A program made the translations under genes and the position numbers. A stretch of 34,775 nucleotides of DNA from NCBI RefSeq assembly GCF_002873335.1, contig NZ_MCUW01000026.1, forward strand, positions 1 to 34,775, given 5' to 3'. This document shows, piece after piece, positions 24,382-32,940 of the stretch (positions are counted from its first letter, which is position 1; every line of letters starts with the position of its first letter). Below the pieces are notes generated by a model, which was given only the letters and a program-made list of their open reading frames with translations, was not told the DNA's origin and did not search any database. The stretch comes from Vibrio sp. 10N.286.49.B1 (lineage in GTDB: Bacteria; Pseudomonadota; Gammaproteobacteria; Enterobacterales; Vibrionaceae).

Positions 24382-25842
24382 TTAATCATCTGGTGATTGT
24401 CGGCAAGACTCAATGATTTCTACCAATGTTGTGATCCCTGTTTTCCATGCGTTATTGTCGTTAAAATTCGCCACGCTAAAACGTAAGCAGTGATTAAATT
24501 GTCCTTTCGAACCAAATAAGCTACCTGGTAAAACGGATATGCCTTGCGCCAAACATTGCTGATAAATACGGTCACAATCTAAATGAGAGGGCAGTGTCAA
24601 CCAGCACAGAAATGAACCTGATGGGGTCGCAATTGAATATTCACCATTAAAGTGGTTGTTTAGTTGTTCTCGGAGTAGGGCAATGAATTTTGTTAGATTA
24701 TCTTGATAATGGCGGTTCATTCGTCTGACGTGTTGCTTGTATTTTCCAGTAGATAGGAACTCACCGACAGCAGACTGAATGAGATTTTGACTCCCCATAT
24801 TGTCACTAATGAGTGAGCGTTCAATCTGTTGGCTGTATTGCCCAGCGATGAGCCAACCGATTCGGATACGGGAATCGAGCGTTTTTGATAGCGACGTGCA
24901 ATAAATCACGCGGTGTTGGGTATCCAATTGTTTAAGCGAAGGGACCGAGTTGTCATGGCATAATGCGCCAAACACGTCATCTTCTATGATAGGTATATTC
25001 TCACTGCTTTGAAGCAATTGTTGACGGGCCTCCAATGGCATAAATGCACCGGTTGGATTGGTGAAATTTGGGGTAACGACAATCGCGGCGACAGGCCATT
25101 GCTGTAGTGCGGACTGCAATGACGGAATGTGCATGCCCGATTCCACTGAACTTGGGATTTCTAAGGCTTTTAACCCCAAAGACTCCAACATCAATAAGAT
25201 ACCAAAATAACACGGTGACTCGACCGCAACCGTGTCGCCAGGCACAGTGACGGCGCGCAGTGCTTGGCTGATAGCTTGCTGGGAGCCATTGGTGACGAAG
25301 ATGGATTCGCCGCTCGGATCGATGCCTTGGTCGATGGAAATGTTAGCAATCTGCTTGAGAAGTTTCTTGTTGCCTGGCGGCAGTTGATAATGGCTCGGTA
25401 TATGCGATTGGGCACGGCTGTGGCGTCCGATTTCGGCGTATAAACTGCTGATCGCTGGTCCTTCAATGTTGGGATGCGCAGAGCCAGCGGGCATTGATAG
25501 AGATTCTCTAGCTTGACCGAGAATCTCTTTTGTCATTGAAAGGAGGTCCACCGTCGTTGGAACAGTCTCGGTGGGCATTGGCGTGACTAATGGAGTGCAG
25601 TGACGAATAAAAGCAGGTTGCACGATAAAACCAGAACGATCCTGCGCCGCCACTCTTCCTGTGGCTTCTAGCTCTTGATACGCCCGGATGACCGTATTCT
25701 TAGCCACCCCTAACTTGATACTGGTTGCTCGAATAGAAGGGAGTTTATCACCTGAGCTTAACGCACCGTTTTGTACCAATTTTTCAATGTATTCCTCAAC
25801 GGCTCTAAATCGAGATATTTTTTTAGTATTGATGGCCGGCAT
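24382..25842 (-). CDS. MocR-type regulator (GntR helix-turn-helix plus aminotransferase domain)
   Basis: A 486-residue chimeric regulator. The N-terminal GntR winged helix is about residues 10-75, with SGDKLPSIRATSIKLGVAKN and TVIRAYQELEATGRV. The rest is a class I aminotransferase fold: TNGSQQAISQALRAV, VVTPNFTNPTGAFMP, EDDVFGAL and YCTSLSKTLDSRIRIGW, where the Lys of SLSKT should bind pyridoxal phosphate. The start at 25842 is preferred because CGGAGTGA precedes it; an in-frame ATG at 25887 lacks a ribosome site. MocR proteins sense PLP-linked ligands and usually regulate a divergent gene, here the EamA exporter. Confidence 0.92.
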   Translation of the reverse strand: MPAINTKKISRFRAVEEYIEKLVQNGALSSGDKLPSIRATSIKLGVAKNTVIRAYQELEATGRVAAQDRSGFIVQPAFIRHCTPLVTPMPTETVPTTVDLLSMTKEILGQARESLSMPAGSAHPNIEGPAISSLYAEIGRHSRAQSHIPSHYQLPPGNKKLLKQIANISIDQGIDPSGESIFVTNGSQQAISQALRAVTVPGDTVAVESPCYFGILLMLESLGLKALEIPSSVESGMHIPSLQSALQQWPVAAIVVTPNFTNPTGAFMPLEARQQLLQSSENIPIIEDDVFGALCHDNSVPSLKQLDTQHRVIYCTSLSKTLDSRIRIGWLIAGQYSQQIERSLISDNMGSQNLIQSAVGEFLSTGKYKQHVRRMNRHYQDNLTKFIALLREQLNNHFNGEYSIATPSGSFLCWLTLPSHLDCDRIYQQCLAQGISVLPGSLFGSKGQFNHCLRFSVANFNDNNAWKTGITTLVEIIESCRQSPDD

Positions 25843-25875
25843 GCTCACTCCGTTGATCGTTTTAAAGCTCAGGTT

Positions 25876-25928
25876 ATCTGTACCCATTAAATAACAATAA
25901 TCTGTATCTTTCGGTAATTTTTGTACCC
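25876..25928. promoter_or_regulatory. Direct repeats between MocR and the exporter gene
   Basis: TCTGTACC (25877), TCTGTATC (25901) and TTTGTACC (25920) form three similar units spaced 24 and 19 bases apart in the divergent gap. Direct repeats are the usual binding layout of MocR regulators, so these are candidate operators. Confidence 0.4.
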
Positions 25929-25971
25929 TGATAATTTAGCATCATCATGGAAAGATTGGCTAGGTAATATC

Positions 25972-26895
25972 ATGTTGAAACGATGCATTCCTTTTATATT
26001 TGTTCTTCTCTGGGCATCGGGTTTTGTTGGCGCAAAAATTGGTTTGGTTTATGCCGAGCCAGCAACGTTATTGACGATCCGTATGTTGGGGAACGTCGTG
26101 TTATTTTTAATACTGATGTTCGTTCTGAAACGGTCGATACCAACGGGCAAGGCGTTACTCCACTCTTGCGTCGTAGGGATATTGATTCATGGGCTCTATC
26201 TTGGTGGTACGTATGAAGCCATTCAATACGGTATGCCTGCGGGATTAAGTGCACTATTGGTTGGAATTCAACCATTATTGACGGCGCTATTGGTGACGAT
26301 TTTTTCACAACAAGCATTGAAAAGTTCACAATGGCTGGGCTTGATCATTGGTTTTATTGGTATTGGCTGTGTACTGGTCGGTAATATCCATTGGCAAGAG
26401 GGGAGTGAAAAGCTGGCGGCGTTTATTTTTGTGTTTGCCGCGCTTTTCGGTATTACCTTAGGTACGTTGTACCAAAAACGATTTTGTCGGGGCGTCGATT
26501 TACTTGGCGGTGCGATGGCGCAATACGTGGCTGCGGCGACTCTTTTCATTCCTGTTGCTTTGATGACAGAAACGAGGCAGGTGGATTGGACGTGGGAATT
26601 TTCCTTGACCATGGTGTGGTTAGTGGTCGTGCTGTCGGGCATCGCTGTACTGTTGCTATTGTATATGGTGGAGCATGGAGAATCCTCCAAAGTCGCTTCT
26701 GTATTTTACCTAGTTCCACCGGTTGCAGCACTGCAGGCGTGGCTTCTGTTCGGAGAGTCTTTCGACCAATTTGGTCTTCTTGGATTCTGCCTCGCCTCTG
26801 CTTCTGTTTATTTAGTGGCGAAAGCGCCAGAATTAAAGAGGAAAAAATCAAAAAATGTGGGTAAAACCATGTCCAAGCAGTATGAAATACGTTAA
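25972..26895 (+). CDS. EamA/DMT-superfamily exporter, divergent from MocR
   Basis: A 307-residue membrane protein with ten spans, of the DMT/EamA (RhaT-like) type. The first span FIFVLLWASGFVGAKIGLVY and AEPATLLTIRMLGN, and the pair GLSALLVGIQPLLTALLV and VFYLVPPVAALQAWLLFGE, are the two repeat signatures. The start is ATG 25972, preceded by AGGTAA; the frame is open 17 codons upstream without ribosome site. Such exporters move amino acids or small metabolites outwards. Location across from a MocR regulator suggests that the substrate is linked to amine or amino acid metabolism; not shown directly. Confidence 0.92.
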   Translation: MLKRCIPFIFVLLWASGFVGAKIGLVYAEPATLLTIRMLGNVVLFLILMFVLKRSIPTGKALLHSCVVGILIHGLYLGGTYEAIQYGMPAGLSALLVGIQPLLTALLVTIFSQQALKSSQWLGLIIGFIGIGCVLVGNIHWQEGSEKLAAFIFVFAALFGITLGTLYQKRFCRGVDLLGGAMAQYVAAATLFIPVALMTETRQVDWTWEFSLTMVWLVVVLSGIAVLLLLYMVEHGESSKVASVFYLVPPVAALQAWLLFGESFDQFGLLGFCLASASVYLVAKAPELKRKKSKNVGKTMSKQYEIR

Positions 26896-26932
26896 TGTCC
26901 GAAGTTCTTAACATCTTATAGTAAGTACTGCG

Positions 26933-27862
26933 ATGATAACCCGTTTTTTAAGCCTGTCTGAATCGACAAAAGGCGTTGTTGCTTCTGTTTTTGCTTCCTG
27001 CTTATTTGCTTTGATGCCTGTTTACGTTCAGTTTCAACCTCAATTGGATAATTGGTCGATAACCGGTGGCGAGGGGCATTGGATTGCGATTCAACGAGTC
27101 ATCTGGAGTGCTCTTCTGATGATACTTGTCTTAATGATGAGTGGTAGGATTCGATTGTTTTGGCAAGCATTTAAACAGGCTCATCGATGGCATCGTTATC
27201 TACTGTCAGCGCTGCTGGTGGGGCCTCAATATTGGATTTTTGTTTGGGCGCCACTGAATGGAGAGACACTCTCGGTTGCTCTTGGGTATTTTTCTCTACC
27301 TTTAGTTTTGGTCCTAGTAGGGCGATTTGTTTATGGCGACCAATTGTCACCTCTGCAAACGCTCGCATGCCTAGTGGCAACAGCGGGTGTCGCGTATGCA
27401 TATGCAATGGCTGATGGATTGTCGTGGATTGTTTTATTGATCGCATTGGGGTACCCAGTCTACTTTGTTCATAGACGCACACTGAATATCCAAAGTGACG
27501 TAGGATTCACGCTTGATAATGTCTTTTTGTTGCCGTTTGCTATCAGTGCTATGTTTTACTTGCAGCCTTTCGAAGCGCTCCGTGAGCTAGACTTATCGAT
27601 AATAGGTTATTACATTGGCTTAGCAATAACTGGCTCTGTACCCATGTTGCTGTTTTTGTATGCCTCGCAATCATTGTCTATGTCTGTCTTCGGATTATTA
27701 GGTTATGTAGAGCCCGCGCTCGTGTTTTTGGTCGGGCTGATGTTGGGCGAGCGAGTGGCCACGGCCGATTTACCTACCTACTTATTAGTAATGGCCGCGT
27801 TGGTGATTTTGGCGATCGATGGTGTGCGCAGAGCGCGCTCTCAAGGTTTAGGAATAAACTAA
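26933..27862 (+). CDS. RarD-like DMT transporter
   Basis: A 309-residue ten-span membrane protein related to RarD. Visible matches to the RarD pattern are FASCLFALMPVYVQF, IAIQRVIWSALLM, WAPLNGETLSVALGYFSLP followed by LSPLQ, and LLGYVEPALVFLVGLMLGE near the end. RarD homologues are predicted permeases with no firm substrate. It starts 37 bases after the preceding exporter gene, on the same strand, with no terminator between, so both may be one transcript. The ribosome site in front is weak (AGTAAG). Confidence 0.88.
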   Translation: MITRFLSLSESTKGVVASVFASCLFALMPVYVQFQPQLDNWSITGGEGHWIAIQRVIWSALLMILVLMMSGRIRLFWQAFKQAHRWHRYLLSALLVGPQYWIFVWAPLNGETLSVALGYFSLPLVLVLVGRFVYGDQLSPLQTLACLVATAGVAYAYAMADGLSWIVLLIALGYPVYFVHRRTLNIQSDVGFTLDNVFLLPFAISAMFYLQPFEALRELDLSIIGYYIGLAITGSVPMLLFLYASQSLSMSVFGLLGYVEPALVFLVGLMLGERVATADLPTYLLVMAALVILAIDGVRRARSQGLGIN

Positions 27863-27885
27863 CTGATTCTAGTTGAGTGATAATC

Positions 27886-28425
27886 ATGATTGAAAAGATA
27901 TGGGCCGAGTATCAGGCCGGTTTACAGCGATTCTTGCTGAGTAAGTTATCAGACCCTGATGATGTTGATGATGTACTGCAAGAGGTATTAATAAAGACGC
28001 ACCAAAATCTTGATAAGCTCGAAAACCCTGAAAGCATTAAAGCATGGCTATTTCAGATAGCAAATCGCTCTGTGATTGATTTGTATCGACGCAATGGTCG
28101 AAGCGCAATCTTGGAAGGGGAGACGTTATGGTTTGATCAAGATGAAGAAAGTGCAAAAGAGCAGTTGGCGCAATGCATGGAACCATTGATCCGCTCCTTG
28201 CCGGGTACTTCCGCAGCCTTATTGACATCGGTTGACTTGGAAGGGAAATCTCAAAAAGAGATGGCAAAAGAGATGGGGATCAGTTACTCGACACTAAAAT
28301 CCCGAATTCAAAGAGGACGCGTTGACCTGCGTAACGTCTTAGAGCAGTGCTGTCAGTTGTCATTCGACGCGAATGGTAACTTGATGGATTATCACCCAAG
28401 AAAAAAGGATTGCGACGGTTGCTAA
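27886..28425 (+). CDS. sigZ: ECF RNA polymerase sigma factor SigZ
   Basis: A 179-residue extracytoplasmic-function sigma factor. Region 2 (about 5-70) has DPDDVDDVLQEVLIKTHQNL and WLFQIANRSVIDLYRR; region 4 (about 105-155) has LEGKSQKEMAKEMGISYSTL and SRIQRGRVDLRNVLE. The tail CCQLSFDANGNLMDYHPR then KKDCDGC is the Cys-rich end typical of SigZ, possibly a metal or redox switch that replaces an anti-sigma factor; no anti-sigma gene is nearby. The start is ATG 27886 with GAGTGA six bases upstream; a GTG at 27877 is less likely. It lies 23 bases after the RarD-like gene. Confidence 0.93.
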   Translation: MIEKIWAEYQAGLQRFLLSKLSDPDDVDDVLQEVLIKTHQNLDKLENPESIKAWLFQIANRSVIDLYRRNGRSAILEGETLWFDQDEESAKEQLAQCMEPLIRSLPGTSAALLTSVDLEGKSQKEMAKEMGISYSTLKSRIQRGRVDLRNVLEQCCQLSFDANGNLMDYHPRKKDCDGC

Positions 28426-28434
28426 ATAAAAATG

Positions 28435-28464
28435 GCTTTTGATAAACATTTGTTTATCAAAAGC
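28435..28464. terminator. Perfect 14-bp palindrome behind sigZ
   Basis: GCTTTTGATAAACA (28435-28448) pairs with 28451-28464 across a two-base centre. The T-rich tail is on the minus strand (CATTTTTATTT), so as a terminator it fits leftward transcription; for sigZ it sits 9 bases after the stop without a T-run. It could also be a protein site. Confidence 0.5.
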
Positions 28465-28568
28465 ACAGAGCATAAAGGTTTTACATTGTAAATTTAAGCC
28501 TTAATAGACTGGATTATTAGTCCGTAATAGCGAGTTAGTCCAATAGTTTGTTATTACAAAATAAATGG

Positions 28569-28907
28569 TTAACGAAGGCTGATTTCACCTAGTGTGACCT
28601 TGGTTAGAGCTAAATAGGCTAGGTTAGAGTGATGAACCAGTCGTGTCGCACCCTCTAGTTCAAACCCCAAGTCTAATGATTCATTGGCATGACCTTTGAT
28701 TTTATTTAATCGATCAAGAGCGCTTGTTAAGTCTGAGTTTGAGCCTTTAGGGGTCTTCAACTGTTGTAAACTCATTAGCTGGTCAGTGAGCTTTCGCACG
28801 CTGACCTCTAAGTCGTAAGCATCTTCGGTTCGACAGATGCGATGTCGATATTTTTCTAATAGTTTTAGAGTATCGATAAGGTGTTCTTGAAGCGTTAACT
28901 GATCCAT
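28569..28907 (-). CDS. Small helical hypothetical protein
   Basis: A 112-residue soluble protein that I do not recognise. Nearly all of it is predicted helix with leucine-spaced heptads (LIDTLKLLEKYRHRI, VRKLTDQLMSLQQL, LTSALDRLNKI), suggesting a helical bundle or short coiled coil. One Cys (Cys25). AAGGAT lies a short distance upstream of the ATG. It is on the strand opposite to sigZ, converging with it. Confidence 0.6.
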   Translation of the reverse strand: MDQLTLQEHLIDTLKLLEKYRHRICRTEDAYDLEVSVRKLTDQLMSLQQLKTPKGSNSDLTSALDRLNKIKGHANESLDLGFELEGATRLVHHSNLAYLALTKVTLGEISLR

Positions 28908-29092
28908 GTTCGGAATATCCTTAATAAAGTCACCTGTTTAGCGGTGAGCGGTGTTGAGGATAAGTGTCGTTCATTATTGGGCAACGGGTAAAAAAAAGAA
29001 CAATAATTCGATTTATATCACATTAACTGAATAAAAATTCATTTTATTGCATGATTGATTCATGAGTCTTTGGTCTTGTGGATGGCTTTGAT

Positions 29093-29647
29093 CTACTTAT
29101 TTGTAACGTGGTGTATTAAGCCCTTCAGTTTTGCTAATCCCCAAGCCCCTGTTGTCACAATATCCTGAATCTCACCCTCGATGATCATTGTTTCAAATTC
29201 CTCAATGGAAAAGGATTTGGTGATTAAGTCTTCTTCTTCGACATCAAGGTTACGAGCGGATTGGCTAAGCTCAGTGGCAAGGTAGATATGACAGGTTTGA
29301 TTGAGAAAACCATAAGCAATAAGCTGTTGACCCACATAAGTCATATTACCAGCGATCAATCCCGTTTCTTCTTGCAGCTCTCCTTTTGCCAGTTCTAATG
29401 GGTCGGCTTCAGGGTTAGATTCCCAAGCACCTTGCGGCAGTTCCCAGTAACGACAACCTACGGAATAGCGGTATTGCTGGACCAAGTGGATTCGAGCGCC
29501 GTCGATGGCAATAATGACAGCGCAGTCAGGTTTATCAACGACCCCATAAATGCCGGTGGCGCCACTTTCTCGTTCGATTTGATCTTCTCTTACCGTCATC
29601 CACGAGTTTTGATAAACAATGGTTGAGTTCAATGTTTTGATAGACAT
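29093..29647 (-). CDS. Nudix hydrolase, ADP-ribose pyrophosphatase-like
   Basis: A 184-residue Nudix-fold hydrolase that would cleave a nucleoside diphosphate linked to another group. The Nudix box is at 73-97: it begins GAWESNPE and ends AKGELQEETGL. Catalytic glutamates Glu90, Glu93 and Glu94 are present, but the Arg before the first of these is Gly89 and the spacing from Gly73 is slightly longer than the GX5EX7REUXEEXGU consensus. The N-terminal strand region with RYRYSVG and WELPQGA resembles ADP-ribose and GDP-mannose pyrophosphatases. The substrate is unproven. It is a single gene. Confidence 0.85.
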   Translation of the reverse strand: MSIKTLNSTIVYQNSWMTVREDQIERESGATGIYGVVDKPDCAVIIAIDGARIHLVQQYRYSVGCRYWELPQGAWESNPEADPLELAKGELQEETGLIAGNMTYVGQQLIAYGFLNQTCHIYLATELSQSARNLDVEEEDLITKSFSIEEFETMIIEGEIQDIVTTGAWGLAKLKGLIHHVTNK

Positions 29648-29712
29648 AAAGTAATGCTCGCAAGTAATAAAGGTCTGGCGTCACTATATAACGCCTAACG
29701 TTAGAAAGCTAA

Positions 29713-29738
29713 AGCTAGAAAGCGATCGCATTCTAGCT
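29713..29738. repeat. Short palindrome upstream of the channel gene
   Basis: AGCTAGAA (29713-29720) pairs with TTCTAGCT (29731-29738) around the self-complementary core GCGATCGC. It has no T-run and lies in the gap between the Nudix and MscS genes, possibly a regulator site. Confidence 0.4.
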
Positions 29739-29886
29739 AGGTGCTGTGCATTTGATGTGTGAAGCTGACGGGGTCGCAAACCCCTACTTAGTTTCACTGG
29801 CAGTGAGTGTTGAACGAGGAAAATAAACAGAAATATGAGGAATTTCTACTAGTTTGACTGAAATATAGATAACGAAGGGTTCTCAG

Positions 29887-31530
29887 ATGAAGCAATGCCG
29901 ATGGTTGTTTCTATTTATTATTGCGCTTTCCACGTTTCAAGCGAAGGCGTTAGATTCATTTCCACTATCGCCACCTGACACTCACTCCCCTCGGGCGACA
30001 TACGAGAGTTTTACAACCATTGTCGCTCAGGCTAATTCTGCGTTGAGTCATGCACTTGCGGATGAGACAGGGGTCACGACTGAAGAAAAGCAGCGAGTTT
30101 ATGGATTGTTTAATAAAGCCACTCAAACCTTTGATTTATCGGATATTCCAGCTTCTTATCATCAAAGAATTGGTATTGAATCAGTGATGTTACTTAAAGA
30201 GGTATTAGACCGTCTTCCTCCGTTTGACGTCGACGCGATACCAGACGACCACAACTTGACTAGCTGGCGTATTCCTAACTCAAGTATTGAGATTGTTCGT
30301 TCAGAGACGGGACAGTTTTTATTTTCCAAAGTGACGGTTGATCGTTTGTTTGATTATTATTCACTTGTGAAGCACCTTCCAGCTAACGATGCAACGGCAT
30401 TAGATTATTATGAGTATTATTCACTTAGCGCGGGTCGGTTGATACCGCCAGCATGGTTTCATCATATTGAGGGGTTACCTAAGGTATTCATGTCTGAATT
30501 TGGTGATCAAGCGCTATGGCAGTGGTTAGCCATTACTGTGTTGACGATATTGCTCGCCGGATACGCGTTTCTTGTGTACCGGCGACTAAGACGGGCGATC
30601 GTCAAACCTGTATTGATGGCAGCGGGACTATTTACTTATATCTGGCTTGCTGATGATCAGCTAAATCTTACTGGTAGTGTGATGAGTTTGCTCAATATCA
30701 CGGGTGAATTACTACTTTGGCCGTTAGTTGCACAAGTTGCTTACATGCTTGGTGCCTCGATATGCCAATGGTTGATTGGACGGGATAAAAGTCATAATGG
30801 GTTACGAAGAAGCTTGGCGCAAATCTCTGGAACAATAATTGGTAGTTTGTGTGCAGTAGCGGTGTTGGGGTTTGGATTACATCGTTTAGGTGTCCCTGTT
30901 TATGGCATTGTGACAGGCTTGAGCCTTGGAGGGATGGCGATTGCGTTAGCGATTCGTCCCACCATGGAAAATCTGATTGGGGGTGTCATTTTATTTATGG
31001 ACCGCTCCTTGTCGGTTGGCGATTTTTGCGCGGTAGGCAAGGTTTCTGGGGTTGTTGAGCAGATTGGGGTGCGATCGACACGTATCAGAGCGAAGGATCG
31101 CACTCAAATTACCATGGCAAATGGGGACTTGGCTAAAATGGAGATCATCAACTTTAGCCGCCGCGATAGGTATCCATTTTTAGTGACGCTAGGCTTACGA
31201 TATGAGACACCAATGGAAGATATGGTGCAGATCACGAGAGGAATAAAAGAGTGTTTGGCGGGAAATGACTCCGTGCTGAGCACACCTTTACGTGTTCATT
31301 TTTCAGCGTTTAGCGACTACAGTATGGATATCGAAGTCTTCGCGCATATTGATACATCTGATCGGGAAACATTCCTCAATATTCAACAGAAGCTGTTAAT
31401 GGATATCAACACCGTTATTCTCGAGCATGGTGCCAAGTTTGCGTTACCATCGAATACCACCTACCTCCATCCTGATAACCTAGCGCATGCGATGACGCCG
31501 TTTAAACGAATAAACGATAGCGTGACGTAA
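29887..31530 (+). CDS. MscS-family mechanosensitive channel with periplasmic N-terminal domain
   Basis: A 547-residue small-conductance mechanosensitive channel. A signal peptide (1-21, ending AKA) precedes a ~190-residue periplasmic domain, then about five spans between 210 and 380. The pore helix region is GLSLGGMAIALAIRPTMENL followed by VILFMDRSLSVGD, matching the MscS TM3 and beta-domain start; the cytoplasmic vestibule reads VSGVVEQIGVRSTRIR and NGDLAKMEIINFSRRDR. The length places it with the larger YnaI/MscM-like group. It opens on hypo-osmotic shock. A GAAGGG ribosome site supports the ATG. Single gene with long upstream region. Confidence 0.9.
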   Translation: MKQCRWLFLFIIALSTFQAKALDSFPLSPPDTHSPRATYESFTTIVAQANSALSHALADETGVTTEEKQRVYGLFNKATQTFDLSDIPASYHQRIGIESVMLLKEVLDRLPPFDVDAIPDDHNLTSWRIPNSSIEIVRSETGQFLFSKVTVDRLFDYYSLVKHLPANDATALDYYEYYSLSAGRLIPPAWFHHIEGLPKVFMSEFGDQALWQWLAITVLTILLAGYAFLVYRRLRRAIVKPVLMAAGLFTYIWLADDQLNLTGSVMSLLNITGELLLWPLVAQVAYMLGASICQWLIGRDKSHNGLRRSLAQISGTIIGSLCAVAVLGFGLHRLGVPVYGIVTGLSLGGMAIALAIRPTMENLIGGVILFMDRSLSVGDFCAVGKVSGVVEQIGVRSTRIRAKDRTQITMANGDLAKMEIINFSRRDRYPFLVTLGLRYETPMEDMVQITRGIKECLAGNDSVLSTPLRVHFSAFSDYSMDIEVFAHIDTSDRETFLNIQQKLLMDINTVILEHGAKFALPSNTTYLHPDNLAHAMTPFKRINDSVT

Positions 31531-31720
31531 TGTGATTCTCTGCAGCAATAATTAAGACGAGATATTATTGGGTGCCATGCGATGGAATTGAAGAGTTTTT
31601 ATCGAATAGTTCAAATGACGCTAGCTCAGTTCGAGACTTTTTGTTAAAAAGAGCAGATAAAAATGATTCGTACAACATTTGTTGAATCTTTAAATAAACA
31701 TCAAAACAAAGGACACTGGC

Positions 31721-32575
31721 GTGCAACCAAGTATTCAATTCGAAAAATTTGTAGACCTAGATTTTGATCTTGCCGAGTGCCCCCGTTGGGACTGGCGTAC
31801 TCACTCTTGGATGTGGGTGAATATCTGCGATGGGGAGTTATGGCGAAACAAAGATGGTCAAAATGAAAAGCTAGAGTTCGAAGAACCGATAGGTTGTTTT
31901 GCATTGCATGGAGAGCAAGGCTTCACTGTTGCCTTAAAGTCGGGGATGTACCTCGTTGAAGCTTGGGGAAGTGAAAAAAAATCGTTAGCGCCATTGGTGT
32001 CTGAATTCCCACGTATGCGATACAACGATGGTCGCGGTGCACCCGGTGGTCGCTTTGTTGCGGGTACGCGTAACGGAGCCAAAGTCGGCGATCAAGGTCA
32101 ATTTCATCAGCTAAATTTAGATGGCACCATTGAAGCGTTACCGATGTTTGCATGGACCTGTAATGGTCTTGCGTTCTCGCCGGATGGTCAGTGGTTATAT
32201 TGGGCTGATACGGGTTCCAGCAAGGTTTACAAACACAGTTACAACCCGGAAACAGGCGAATACGGTGAGCAAGTATTGCATTGTGATCTTGACGGTTATG
32301 AAGGCCGTCCTGATGGCGCGAGTGTCGATGTTAATGGTAATTACTGGGTCGCTATGTACGCGGGTCAATCGGTCGTTCAAATTTCACCAGAGGGTGAGGT
32401 TAAACAGGTCGTTAGCGTGCCATCAGAGAATCCAACAATGGTAGGTTTTGGTGGTGAAACGATGAAAGACTTAATGGTGACGTCGGCAGCCAGCGACAAT
32501 GAAAAAGGTAAGCTTCTGATAGCGAAAGACGTTGTTGAAGGGGTAAAAGAAAGCCTAGTGACTGTACTCGTATAG
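31721..32575 (+). CDS. SMP-30/gluconolactonase-family protein
   Basis: A 284-residue six-bladed beta-propeller lactonase of the SMP-30/LRE family. Metal ligands match the human SMP-30 set: Glu19 (AECPRWD), Asn148 (CNGLAFSPDG) and Asp198 (RPDGASVD), with substrate residues Arg100 and Asn102 (RMRYNDGRG). Members hydrolyse sugar lactones such as gluconolactone, or L-arabino-lactone in sugar oxidation pathways; the exact sugar is not visible. The start codon is GTG, supported by AAAGGA eight bases upstream. No leader, so cytosolic. No sugar dehydrogenase or transporter is nearby, so the pathway link is open. Confidence 0.92.
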   Translation: MQPSIQFEKFVDLDFDLAECPRWDWRTHSWMWVNICDGELWRNKDGQNEKLEFEEPIGCFALHGEQGFTVALKSGMYLVEAWGSEKKSLAPLVSEFPRMRYNDGRGAPGGRFVAGTRNGAKVGDQGQFHQLNLDGTIEALPMFAWTCNGLAFSPDGQWLYWADTGSSKVYKHSYNPETGEYGEQVLHCDLDGYEGRPDGASVDVNGNYWVAMYAGQSVVQISPEGEVKQVVSVPSENPTMVGFGGETMKDLMVTSAASDNEKGKLLIAKDVVEGVKESLVTVLV

Positions 32576-32662
32576 TGCATTACTCGCCTTTTACATAAGT
32601 CGTACAATACCTAATTCGTGCAATACATAAGTCATGTCGTGCATTAACGCCATGAAGATAAA

Positions 32663-32701
32663 GTCCTAAGTAGGGACGCAATTAGCATTGCTACTTAGGA
32701 C
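32663..32701. terminator. Hairpin between convergent genes
   Basis: GTCCTAAGTAG (32663-32673) pairs with CTACTTAGGAC (32691-32701). The right arm covers the stop codon of the small minus-strand gene. No T-run on either strand. Confidence 0.5.
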
Positions 32702-32940
32702 GTCATCGCGGTTTGACAATGGGTTGTGCGATTCATTTCACTTAAATCGTCCTCAGTAATGTATTTCTTTGCGACTACGTTCCCAGATACCACCAAATGG
32801 GAGATGTAATGATGGCTGTTTGAGGTAGGCATATTACTCCACAAAAAGTCTGCTTTAGTCGTATCAGAAAAGCGAATATTCAGCACTATCGCTTGCCGTT
32901 CATCTCGCATATCGTACACATTAATCTCGCATTGCCTCAT
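32695..32940 (-). CDS. Small hypothetical protein
   Basis: An 81-residue open frame that I do not recognise. It looks beta-rich (EINVYDM, AIVLNIRFS, HHYISHLVVSGNVV) with a short acidic end. A GGGTGAG ribosome site stands just before the ATG, which is the best argument for expression. No membrane span or signal peptide. It ends inside a hairpin shared with the gluconolactonase gene. Confidence 0.5.
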   Translation of the reverse strand: MRQCEINVYDMRDERQAIVLNIRFSDTTKADFLWSNMPTSNSHHYISHLVVSGNVVAKKYITEDDLSEMNRTTHCQTAMTS

